Positions 1 through 6,637 of a DNA stretch of 9,589 nt are shown here, one piece after another. Source of the DNA: an uncultured Collinsella sp. (GTDB taxonomy: Bacteria; Actinomycetota; Coriobacteriia; Coriobacteriales; Coriobacteriaceae); the NCBI GenBank assembly GCA_900541245.1, contig UQIS01000052.1, forward strand, positions 1 through 9,589, given 5' to 3'. The notes below the pieces were generated by a model that saw only the letters and a list, made by a program, of their open reading frames with translations, searched no databases and was not told where the DNA came from. The stretch's first letter is position 1, and every line of letters starts with the position of its first letter. Both the position numbers and the translations under genes were made by a program.

Positions 1-49
1 CGGGCTCATAACCCGGAGGTCGTAGGTTCAAATCCTGCCCCCGCGACCA
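1..49 (+). tRNA. tRNA-fMet (initiator, CAT anticodon), 3' part; 5' end outside the window
   Basis: The window opens inside the anticodon stem. The 7-base loop is at 5-11 with anticodon CAT at 7-9. The loop is flanked by GGG (2-4) and CCC (12-14), the three consecutive G:C pairs that mark bacterial initiator tRNA. The T arm is at 22-38 with the loop TTCAAAT, the 3' acceptor strand is CCCCGCG (39-45), the discriminator base is A46 and CCA (47-49) is encoded. The anticodon-to-CCA layout matches the known E. coli tRNA-fMet closely. The base at tRNA position 72 is G (position 45 here); position 1, which should not pair with it in an initiator, lies outside the window. A terminator follows ten bases later, so this is the end of its transcript. 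Confidence 0.96.
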
Positions 50-58
50 AGAACTTGC

Positions 59-88
59 AGCTCGTCGGCCTAGCCGGCGAGCTTTTTT
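59..88 (+). terminator. Intrinsic terminator of the tRNA-fMet transcript
   Basis: An 11-bp stem (59-69 with 73-83, one T:G wobble at 65/77) closes a 3-base loop CTA and runs into six T residues at 83-88. Stem, tight loop and T-run make this a textbook factor-independent terminator. It should isolate the tRNA gene from the repeat array that starts fifty bases later. Confidence 0.93.
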
Positions 89-137
89 GTTATTTCGGGA
101 CCGTGTTTTCGGTCCAATTCTCGGCCTCTCAAACAAA

Positions 138-436
138 ATCTCGACCTGTAACATCTAGACCCGATTTAGGCGGCTAGGTGTTACAGATCGAGATATACCG
201 ATGGGTTGGGTCGTGTTTGTCTAAATCTGTAACACGAGGGACGGTTTTTGCCGAGTAACCGTTACAGATTGAGATTTTCTAGCAGGCGGGTTTGGTTTGT
301 CTCGATCTGTAACAGGTAGGGGTCAAAAGTGGGCCTAGCTGTTACAGATCTAGATTGTTGAGGATGGGCCGAGAGGAATGTCTCGATCTGTAACAGTAAG
401 ACCCGGTTTTGTCGCGTAACTGTTACAGATTGAGAT
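138..436. repeat. Array of eight 16-bp elements in alternating orientation, about 40.5 bp apart
   Basis: Eight copies of a 16-bp element with consensus TGTTACAGATYKAGAY alternate strictly in orientation. Reverse copies lie at 138-153, 219-234, 299-314 and 380-395. Forward copies lie at 179-194, 260-275, 340-355 and 421-436. Start-to-start distances are 41, 40, 41, 39, 41, 40 and 41 bp, so the array can also be read as an 81-bp direct repeat. The 25-base spacers from reverse to forward copies are related to each other (shared ACCC/CGG, TTTTG and GTAAC pieces, clearest between 235-259 and 396-420). The 23-24-base spacers of the other class share less. Any neighbouring pair could form a hairpin with a 14-16 bp stem and a loop of about 24 bases. 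I see no other copy in the window. The layout recalls enterobacterial BIMEs (alternating REP units), but the sequence is unrelated and the function is unknown. Confidence 0.95.
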
Positions 437-576
437 AAACCGACGGGCCGCCCCGCCCATCCCCATCCACCTGCCGCTACCTGCTGTCCGCCGATTTCCG
501 TTGCGCTGCTGTATTCCCATGCCATATCCTCTAGATAACTACGCGGCATCATCGCCGCCGCGCCTACAAGAGAGGA
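437..576 (+). promoter_or_regulatory. Leader region of the flavin oxidoreductase gene; weak promoter candidate
   Basis: This stretch lies between the last repeat element and the ribosome site of the next gene and should hold its promoter. The best pair I can find is TTGCGC at 501-506 and TATCCT at 525-530 with an 18-base spacer. It is a weak match, at three and four of six consensus bases. No riboswitch or strong operator is visible. The repeat array may instead be the controlling element. Confidence 0.25.
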
Positions 577-582
577 ATGTCC

Positions 583-2613
583 ATGACCACACCTGCATCC
601 AAGCTGCTCCAGCCCATTACGGTTGGCCCCCTTGAGCTCAAGAACCGCATTATGTTTCCGCCGCTGACCACCGGCTACGAGGAGCGTGACGGTTCCATCG
701 GCGAGCGCAGCCTGGCTTTTTACGAGCGCTTGGCCCGTGGCGGCGTGAGCTACATCGTCATCGGCGACGTCGCTCCCGTCATGACCGCAAGCCCCACGCC
801 CAAGCTGGCAACCGACGCCCAGATCCCCACGTTTAAGGCGCTGGCCGACGCCGTCCACAAGCACGGCGCCAAGGTCGCGCTGCAGCTGTTCCACCCCGAG
901 TACGATGTGCCCGGTGTCGGCCGCATGGTCATGGGATCCATGGCCGCCGCCAAGGCCGCGCAGGAGGCCAAGGCCGCCGGCGACGAGGAGACCTTTGCCG
1001 CCAAGATGGCCGAGTCCAACGAGATCCGCAACCAGGCCTACGCCAAGCTGCATCACGACATGCAGCACTTTGTGAACGAGGCGAGCGTAGAGCAGCTCAC
1101 CCAGATCAAGGAGGCCATCGCTGCCTCGGCCGCTCGCGCACAGCAGGCCGGGATCGACGCTATCGAGGTCCACGGCGACCGCCTGGTGGGTTCGCTGTGC
1201 TCGGCCATCCTCAACCAGCGCACCGACGAGTACGGTGGTTCGTTCGAGAGCCGCGTTCGCTACGCGCTGGAGGTCGTCGCCGCCATTAAGGAGGCCGCGC
1301 CGCAGCTGATGGTGGAGTACAAGCTCCCCGTGATCATGGAGAACCCCGACGGCACGCCGCGCGGCAAGGGCGGCCTGCTACCCGACGAGGCCTGCGAGTT
1401 TGCCAAGCTGCTCGAGGGCGCGGGCATCGACATGATCCAGGTCGCGCAGGCAAACCACACCGGCAACATGGGCGACACCATTCCGCCCATGGGCGCCATG
1501 CCCTACAACTGGACGCTGCCCGTGGCCGAGCGCGTCAAGGCCCTGGTCTCCGTGCCGGTGGCAACCGTCGGCCGTGTTGTCTCGGTCGAGGCCGGCGAGA
1601 AGATTCTGGAAGACGGCGCCGCCGACATCATCGCCTACGGCCGCTCGCTCATGTGCGACCCCGACATTGCGCTGAAGGCCGCCACGGGCGAGCCCATCCG
1701 CGAGTGCCTCAACTGCAACAAGGGTTGCGTCGACGCGATCCAAAACCGCAAGTACATCTCGTGCGTGCTCAACGCCGAGAACGGTGACGAGGCGACCATC
1801 GCCATCAAGCCGGGCGAGGGCGACAAGAAGATCGCCGTGGTGGGCGGCGGTATTGCCGGCCTGGAGGCCGCACGCGTGGCGGCCAAGCGCGGCTACGACG
1901 TGACCATCTACGAGGCGAGCGATCACTTGGGCGGCCAGATTGTGCTGGCGGCTGCGCCTCCGCGCAAGGACGAGATCATGCGCTCGGTCGAGTACTACGA
2001 GAAGATTCTGCCTGGCCTGGGCGTGAAGGTTGAGCTCAACCACGTCGCTAGCCCCGCGGACCTCAACGCCGCCGACGCCGCGATTGTGGCTGTGGGCGCA
2101 CACGACGTGATCATCCCCGTTCCGGGTGCCGACTCGGAGAAGGTCGTCTCGAGCTGGGACGTGCTGGCCGGCAAGGTGGAGCTCAGCGGCCGCGTCGCCG
2201 TCATTGGCGGTGGCCTGGTGGGCACCGAGACTGCCGAGTATCTGCTGCAGCACGGCTGCGAGGTGGCGATCGTGGAGATGCTCGACAAGATTGCCGCGGG
2301 CGAGTCCGAGACCATTCTGCCGCTGATTATGAGCGACTTTGCCGAGCACAACGTGGAGCAGCACGTGAAGACCCGTCTGACCGCCATTACCGACGAGGGC
2401 GTGGAGGCCATTCGCACCACCGAGGACGGCGCCGAGGAGCCGGTGAAGATCGCCTGCGATTACGTGGTGATGGCCGTGGGCTCCAAGGCCAACGCGTTTG
2501 ATCTGGACGGCGTGACGGTGCCCGTGACCTGCGTGGGCGACTGCTCGGGTGAGCGCACCGCCGACATCGCGAGCGCCATTCGCACGGCGTATCACGCGGC
2601 CAACGAGCTGTAG
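583..2613 (+). CDS. NADH:flavin oxidoreductase, 2,4-dienoyl-CoA reductase / Old Yellow Enzyme type with Fe-S and FAD modules
   Basis: Residues below are counted from the upstream ATG at 577. The N-terminal TIM barrel (about 10-370) binds FMN and includes ILNQRTDEYGGSFESR (211-226) and the phosphate-site stretch IIAYGRSLMCDP (351-362). Cysteines 377, 380, 384 and 396 form the [4Fe-4S] site. Two dinucleotide folds follow: GGGIAG (423-428, FAD) and GGGLVG (544-549, NAD(P)H). The C-terminal GDCSGERTADIASAI region closes the FAD site. The protein is therefore a full-length enoate or dienoyl-CoA reductase-like enzyme passing electrons from NAD(P)H through FAD and Fe-S to FMN; the substrate cannot be read. 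Two oddities stand out. The usual HxAHGYL active-site motif is replaced by HGDRLVGS and the loop is two residues shorter. A charged helical stretch (about 120-180) fills the region after the substrate lid. I chose ATG 583 because AGAGAGGA (569-576) sits six bases before it, too close to ATG 577. Confidence 0.93.
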   Translation: MTTPASKLLQPITVGPLELKNRIMFPPLTTGYEERDGSIGERSLAFYERLARGGVSYIVIGDVAPVMTASPTPKLATDAQIPTFKALADAVHKHGAKVALQLFHPEYDVPGVGRMVMGSMAAAKAAQEAKAAGDEETFAAKMAESNEIRNQAYAKLHHDMQHFVNEASVEQLTQIKEAIAASAARAQQAGIDAIEVHGDRLVGSLCSAILNQRTDEYGGSFESRVRYALEVVAAIKEAAPQLMVEYKLPVIMENPDGTPRGKGGLLPDEACEFAKLLEGAGIDMIQVAQANHTGNMGDTIPPMGAMPYNWTLPVAERVKALVSVPVATVGRVVSVEAGEKILEDGAADIIAYGRSLMCDPDIALKAATGEPIRECLNCNKGCVDAIQNRKYISCVLNAENGDEATIAIKPGEGDKKIAVVGGGIAGLEAARVAAKRGYDVTIYEASDHLGGQIVLAAAPPRKDEIMRSVEYYEKILPGLGVKVELNHVASPADLNAADAAIVAVGAHDVIIPVPGADSEKVVSSWDVLAGKVELSGRVAVIGGGLVGTETAEYLLQHGCEVAIVEMLDKIAAGESETILPLIMSDFAEHNVEQHVKTRLTAITDEGVEAIRTTEDGAEEPVKIACDYVVMAVGSKANAFDLDGVTVPVTCVGDCSGERTADIASAIRTAYHAANEL

Positions 2614-2688
2614 TTGAACATCGCGGCCAGGCGGGGCGGTAGCACGGATCCGTCTCGCCCGGCTGTGTCCCGTCGGGTGTCAACCGGT

Positions 2689-2729
2689 GCGGGGCCTGCA
2701 AGCGCAGCAGGTCCCGCCCTTTTTGTTTT
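2689..2729 (+). terminator. Intrinsic terminator after the flavin oxidoreductase gene
   Basis: An 11-bp stem (2689-2699 with 2707-2717, one G:T pair) encloses a 7-base loop and is followed by five T, a G and four T (2720-2729). It lies 75 bases after the stop codon and marks this gene as monocistronic. Confidence 0.9.
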
Positions 2730-2933
2730 GCTCCGGTGGATGGCAATGCGCGGTAATCATGAGGAGTGAGGACGTCTACTGCCTCGCAGATCACTCAAAA
2801 TTATTGGGGGAGGGGTTAATAACTATATCCTCTATACCAAAGGACATAAAGAGATGCCAATTTTGTTGACAAGCGAATGACTATTAGCTGCGAGTCGGCT
2901 ACCAGCGTAAATAATCGATAAAGAAATGTCGTA

Positions 2934-2947
2934 ATTTGGTGCCAAAT
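2934..2947. promoter_or_regulatory. Operator-like inverted repeat ATTTGG-TG-CCAAAT
   Basis: Two perfect 6-base arms separated by TG form a 14-bp dyad about 60 bases upstream of the probable -10 element of the helix-turn-helix gene. It is the right size for a dimeric regulator site, but no family can be named and it could be chance in AT-rich DNA. Confidence 0.25.
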
Positions 2948-3000
2948 GCCCAGATAACGCCGCGTCTATTTTAATTAACTGCTTTGAGCAAACGGTAAAA

Positions 3001-3009
3001 TGCTACTAT
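3001..3009 (+). promoter_or_regulatory. Probable extended -10 promoter for the helix-turn-helix gene
   Basis: TGCTACTAT is an extended -10 element (TG-N-TACTAT). It lies in AT-rich DNA, with TTAATTAA (2971-2978) and TTGAGC (2984-2989) upstream. The TTGAGC would be spaced only 14 bases, too short for a standard -35, so the TG extension would carry the promoter. Transcription would start near 3016 and give a leader of about 38 bases. Confidence 0.4.
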
Positions 3010-3053
3010 CTAACTTGCACGTAAGAAAGCAGATTAACGGTTAAGGCTAAGAA

Positions 3054-3458
3054 GTGGCAGGTATGTCGGAAGCAACTAGGACTCGCACGCATGCGCCCGA
3101 GGTTAGGCAGCGCGCCGTCGAGATCCTTCAAGAGGGGGTCGGTCATCGCGCCCTCGCCGCGGAGCTTGGCATTCCCCAGGCCACGGCTCGTCAGTGGGCC
3201 CGCGCGTATGCCGTGGGCGGTGCCGACGCCGTTCTCAATGCCGGTTCGCATCATCACACCTATTCGTACGACGTAAAGCTCGCTGTGGTTAAGGACCGTC
3301 TGGAAAACGGCTTGACGGTTCGCGAGGCCATGATCAAGCACAAGATTCCCAGCGAGTCTTCGGTCAAGGCTTGGTGCCGTCAGTACCGCGAGAGCGGTGA
3401 GGCCGCACTGGTCGATAAGCCGCGCGGTCGCAAGCCGCGCGTTAAAAAGCCGGAATAG
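3054..3458 (+). CDS. Tandem helix-turn-helix protein resembling IS3-type transposase OrfA, without OrfB
   Basis: This 134-residue protein is built from two helix-turn-helix units. The first is about residues 14-60 (VRQRAVEIL, then LAAELGIPQATARQWARAY). The second is about 70-118 (VKLAVVKDRLENG, then AMIKHKIPSESSVKAWCRQY). A basic tail (RGRKPRVKKPE) ends the protein. Paired HTH units of this kind are typical of OrfA (InsE/InsJ-like) from IS3/IS150 elements, which bind the element ends. Here no OrfB integrase-domain frame follows: a terminator starts 12 bases after the stop and the hydrogenase operon comes next. It is therefore either a leftover of a decayed insertion sequence or a domesticated DNA-binding protein. 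The intact frame and its own promoter and terminator favour the second slightly. GTG 3054 is preferred because AAGG (3043-3046) lies seven bases before it; ATG 3063 is the alternative. Confidence 0.8.
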   Translation: MAGMSEATRTRTHAPEVRQRAVEILQEGVGHRALAAELGIPQATARQWARAYAVGGADAVLNAGSHHHTYSYDVKLAVVKDRLENGLTVREAMIKHKIPSESSVKAWCRQYRESGEAALVDKPRGRKPRVKKPE

Positions 3459-3470
3459 CGAACGGGATGG

Positions 3471-3492
3471 TGCGCCCACGAGGCGCATTTTT
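3471..3492 (+). terminator. Intrinsic terminator after the helix-turn-helix gene
   Basis: TGCGCC (3471-3476) pairs with GGCGCA (3482-3487) around the 5-base loop CACGA, followed by five T (3488-3492). The stem is short but GC-only at its core and correctly placed just after the stop codon. Confidence 0.8.
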
Positions 3493-3742
3493 CTTGCCGC
3501 GCCAACTTTTCGAACCGCCGCGAGCCTATTGGGACATTCTTCAACGTGGCCAATAAACCGCACACAGTGGGCCGCGCGCCCGTCGCTGCGGTAAGGAAAC
3601 GTCACCCTCTACTCCAGTGCGGACAGACTCCTTACCCCGTACGCCTAAAACTCCCCAGTTGGCCGAAAATCTGCCGCCGCTGCTCCTCAATTGAGCTATA
3701 ACGTTAAACAATTGCAGCGTTTTTGCATGGGGGAGTGATGGT
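3493..3742 (+). promoter_or_regulatory. Leader region of the hydrogenase operon with several dyads
   Basis: No gene is supported here. Visible structures are TATTGG/CCAATA (3527-3532 and 3550-3555) and an 8-base inverted repeat GGTAAGGA/TCCTTACC (3590-3597 and 3629-3636). A compound dyad also sits near the start codon: GCTG (3679-3682) and CAATTG (3688-3693) can pair with CAATTG and CAGC (3709-3718), followed by G and five T (3720-3724). The palindrome TAACGTTA (3699-3706) lies in its loop. TATAAC at 3697-3702 is a possible -10, but I find no acceptable -35. The last dyad plus T-run could act as an attenuator, or the palindrome as an operator. The ribosome site GGGGGAG (3729-3735) is seven bases before the ATG. 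Confidence 0.35.
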
Positions 3743-6625
3743 ATGACGCTACTGTATTTCCTTACCCTGTTTCCGCTGGTACCGGCGCTGGGCATGCTGC
3801 TTGCGCGCGGTGACCGTGCCCGCGATGCGGTGGGGCTCATAGGTTCCGGCATTATTATGGCGGTGACAGTTGTAGTCGCCGTCATGTTTTTTGGCACGGG
3901 GCCGCAGAGCTTTGAGGTTGCCCCCGGCACCTCGCATGTGCTCTCGATCATCAGCTCCGCCATCGATGTCATCCTGTGCGCCGTCATCCTGTACAACGCG
4001 TACAAATATAGGAACGCGCTCACCACGGCGCTCGGCGTAGTCCAGTTGGTGGGCTCGCTCGCCTTTGCAGCCATGACGCTGCCCGCGACCGAAGCCGTCA
4101 CCGCAACCCCGCTCTACCTGGACTACATGAGCGTGATCATGGTCCTCGCCGTCGGCATTATCGGTAGCCTTATCTGCGTGTATGCCCTGGGCTACATGAA
4201 GGACTTCCAGGCCCATGACGAGCACGAGGCCGCGCTGCGCGGGCAGACCGCGCCCGACCGACGCCCGCAGTTCCTGGCGCTTATGTTCCTGTTCCTCTCG
4301 GCCATGTTCGTCATCGTGACGAGCGACAACCTTGAGTGGCTGTTCTGCGGCTGGGAAATCACCACCGTGTGCTCGTTCCTTATGATTGGCTACACGCGCA
4401 CGCCCGAGGCCATTAAAAACGCCTTCACCCAGATCATCCTCAACATGCTGGGTGGCATCGCGTTTTTGGTTGGCCTTATGTTCCTGCACGTCAACGGCAT
4501 GCCGTTGACCATCTCGGGCATGATCGAGCTTTCCGGCGCCGGAACCGCGCAATCCGCGCTGCTGGTGATGCCGGTCGTTCTGCTGTCGCTCGCCGCACTC
4601 ACCAAGGCCGCACAGATGCCGTTCCACACTTGGCTGCTTGGCGCCATGGTTGCCCCCACGCCCACGAGCGCCCTGCTGCACTCGTCCACCATGGTCAAAG
4701 CCGGCGTGTTCCTGATGGTCAAGCTGAGCCCGCTCTATGCCATCTATCCCGTGACCGGCTTTATGGTCACGAGTGTGGGTGCCATCACGTTTTTGCTCGC
4801 TGCCCTCATAGCCATCTCGCAGAGTAACGCCAAGCGCGTGCTCGCGTACTCCACCATCTCCAACCTGGGCCTCATCAGTGCCTGCCTGGGTGTCGGCGCG
4901 CCCGAGGCCGTGTGGGCCGCCATCTTTCTGATCCTGTTCCATACGGTGGCAAAGTCGCTGCTGTTCCTGTGCGTGGGCACGGCCGAGCATCATATCGGCA
5001 GCCGCAATATCGAGGACATGGACGGTCTGTTCAGCCGCATGCCGCACCTGACGCGCCTGATGATGCTGGGCATTATGGGCATGTTCGTGGCGCCGTTTGG
5101 CATGCTCGTGTCCAAGTGGGGCGCCCTGGTGGCGTTCGCGCAGACCGGCAACGTGCTCATGATCATGGTGCTTGCCTTTGGCTCGGCCGCGACGTTTTAC
5201 TTCTGGGGCAAGTGGCTTGCCAAGCTTTCGGGCGTCGACCCCACGGCTCAAAACGTTGAGGTCAATGTCCATAAGACCGAATGGATGGCCCTCAACACCA
5301 TCGCCGCGCTGCTGATTCTGTGCTGCGTGGCGTTCCCGGTTATCTCGAGCGGTCTGGTGTCGCCTTACTTGGCCATGGTGTTTGGCCGCGTGCCGTACGT
5401 TATTGGCAAGGACGCCATGTACCTGATGGTGGTTATCGTGGCGTTTATCGCCGTGGTGCTGCTGACTTCATTCCGCGTGAGCAACAAACCGCACGTCAAC
5501 GTGTACCTTTCGGGCGTGGGGACCGACAAATATCGCCATTTCCGCGGCTCGATGGGACACGAGGTGAAGGCCGAAAAGCGCAATTGGTACTCGGAGGACG
5601 CCCTTGGCGAGAAGCGTATTGGCCCCGCGGGCAGCGTCGTGTGCTGCAGCATTATCTTGTTTGCGCTGCTGTGTTGCGCGTGGATTGGGCCCGAGCGGCT
5701 TGCCATGAGTGCGCCCTCGGTGCTGCGCGGCAAGTATTTTGAAGGTTCGGGCGTCGTGGGCATTTTTATTGGCACCGTGGCGTTTGCCTTGCTGGCGCCG
5801 CTTGTGGGCGGTCTGATCGACGGCCTTGACCGTAAGCTTTCGGCTCGCATGCAGGGCCGCGTGGGACCGCGCCTGCTGCAGCCCTTCTACGACGTTGCCA
5901 AGCTGCTGCGCAAGGCCCCTGCCAGCGTAAACACCATGGACGATACTTACATGGCGTGCGCGCTCATCTTTACCGTGGTGGGCGGCGGCATCTTTGTGTC
6001 GGGCTCCAACACGCTGCTGTGCGCCTTTATGGTTACGCTCGCCGCGATCTTTGTGGTGCTGGCGTCCGCCTCGACGCAAAGCCCGTTTGCCCAGGTCGGC
6101 GCTGATCGCGAGCTGCTGCAGGTTATGAGCTACGAGCCCGCCGTTTTGCTGATGAGTGTGGGCCTGTATCTTGCCACCGATAGCTTCGATTCCATCGCCG
6201 TGACGGGGCAGTCGGCCCCCATCATCGTGTACAGCGCGCCCATTTTCCTCGCGCTGCTCGCGGTGCTTACCATCAAGCTGCGCAAGTCGCCGTTTGACCT
6301 TTCGTACTCGCATCACGCGCATCAGGAGATCGTCCAGGGCGTCGCCACCGAGATGAGCGGCGGCACACTGGCCAAGATGACCCTTATGCACTGGTGCGAG
6401 ACCGTGCTGTTTTTGATGTGGGTGGGCATGTTCTTTGTTTGGGACAACCCGGTGAGCTGGGTGGTCGCCCTGGTCGTGATGGCCGCGACGTATTTTGTCG
6501 AGGTGCTGATCGACAACACCTTCGCCCGTAGCACCTGGCGCAGCTGCTTTAAGCTCGGATGGGGCGTGGCGCTGGTGTTTGGCCTGCTCAACCTTATGCC
6601 CATCCTCGTCGACGTGTTTATTTAG
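3743..6625 (+). CDS. Fused EchA-EchB membrane subunit of Ech-type [NiFe]-hydrogenase (NuoL-like + NuoH-like)
   Basis: One uninterrupted 960-residue frame joins two proteins that are separate in known Ech operons. Residues 1 to about 655 are the antiporter-like EchA part. It keeps the ion-channel residues of this family: Glu205 in GWEITT, Lys288 in TKAAQMPFHTW, His295, His313 and Lys319 in the LLHSSTMVKAG helix, and His400/Lys404. Residues about 665-960 are the NuoH/EchB part, with ARMQGRVGPRLLQPFYDVAK (701-720), the loop ADRELLQVMSYEPAV (787-801) and KSPFDLSYSHHAHQE (848-862). The junction is a polar loop (575-628), one membrane helix (629-649), a short link and the first EchB helix (about 669-693). 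In the membrane this unit would couple ferredoxin-dependent H2 formation to proton or sodium export; the ion cannot be told. It is first in the operon. The start is supported by GGGGGAG seven bases upstream. Confidence 0.93.
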   Translation: MTLLYFLTLFPLVPALGMLLARGDRARDAVGLIGSGIIMAVTVVVAVMFFGTGPQSFEVAPGTSHVLSIISSAIDVILCAVILYNAYKYRNALTTALGVVQLVGSLAFAAMTLPATEAVTATPLYLDYMSVIMVLAVGIIGSLICVYALGYMKDFQAHDEHEAALRGQTAPDRRPQFLALMFLFLSAMFVIVTSDNLEWLFCGWEITTVCSFLMIGYTRTPEAIKNAFTQIILNMLGGIAFLVGLMFLHVNGMPLTISGMIELSGAGTAQSALLVMPVVLLSLAALTKAAQMPFHTWLLGAMVAPTPTSALLHSSTMVKAGVFLMVKLSPLYAIYPVTGFMVTSVGAITFLLAALIAISQSNAKRVLAYSTISNLGLISACLGVGAPEAVWAAIFLILFHTVAKSLLFLCVGTAEHHIGSRNIEDMDGLFSRMPHLTRLMMLGIMGMFVAPFGMLVSKWGALVAFAQTGNVLMIMVLAFGSAATFYFWGKWLAKLSGVDPTAQNVEVNVHKTEWMALNTIAALLILCCVAFPVISSGLVSPYLAMVFGRVPYVIGKDAMYLMVVIVAFIAVVLLTSFRVSNKPHVNVYLSGVGTDKYRHFRGSMGHEVKAEKRNWYSEDALGEKRIGPAGSVVCCSIILFALLCCAWIGPERLAMSAPSVLRGKYFEGSGVVGIFIGTVAFALLAPLVGGLIDGLDRKLSARMQGRVGPRLLQPFYDVAKLLRKAPASVNTMDDTYMACALIFTVVGGGIFVSGSNTLLCAFMVTLAAIFVVLASASTQSPFAQVGADRELLQVMSYEPAVLLMSVGLYLATDSFDSIAVTGQSAPIIVYSAPIFLALLAVLTIKLRKSPFDLSYSHHAHQEIVQGVATEMSGGTLAKMTLMHWCETVLFLMWVGMFFVWDNPVSWVVALVVMAATYFVEVLIDNTFARSTWRSCFKLGWGVALVFGLLNLMPILVDVFI

Positions 6626-6637
6626 GAGGCGGCATCC

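Larger units (their letters stand above)
2730..3053. other. AT-rich intergenic stretch without a supported gene
   Basis: This stretch is clearly richer in A and T than the genes around it. The only open frames are short, have no convincing ribosome site and show no coding character. It contains an inverted repeat at 2934-2947 and the probable promoter of the next gene near 3001-3009, listed separately. The composition shift is compatible with old insertion or deletion of mobile DNA, but I see no terminal repeats or target duplication. Confidence 0.6.

Noticed and set aside
138..436. CRISPR array
   Set aside because: The repeats are only 16 bp, alternate in orientation, and the spacers are related to one another; no cas gene is present.
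262..1173. Minus-strand open frame of 303 codons across the array and the flavin gene
   Set aside because: It runs through the repeat array and opposite a clearly conserved enzyme; its composition is that of a GC-rich antisense shadow.
1378..2595. Minus-strand open frame of 405 codons
   Set aside because: It lies wholly antisense to the FAD/NAD part of the flavin oxidoreductase and is rich in His, Gly and Ala as expected from a shadow frame.
2687..2869. Small plus-strand protein of 60 codons (or 36 from ATG 2759)
   Set aside because: It begins inside the terminator stem, lacks a ribosome site and has no recognisable motif.
2859..2890. Promoter from TTGACA at about 2867 with TATTAG downstream
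   Set aside because: The spacing between the two boxes is about 10 bases, far too short.
3749..5272. Long minus-strand open frame of 507 codons
   Set aside because: It is antisense to the NuoL-like membrane protein and made of His/Asp/Arg-rich text typical of the complement of hydrophobic coding sequence.
5740..6625. Separate echB gene starting inside the long frame
   Set aside because: No stop codon separates the two parts and I see no ribosome site before an internal ATG or GTG near the junction, so a fusion is the simpler reading.
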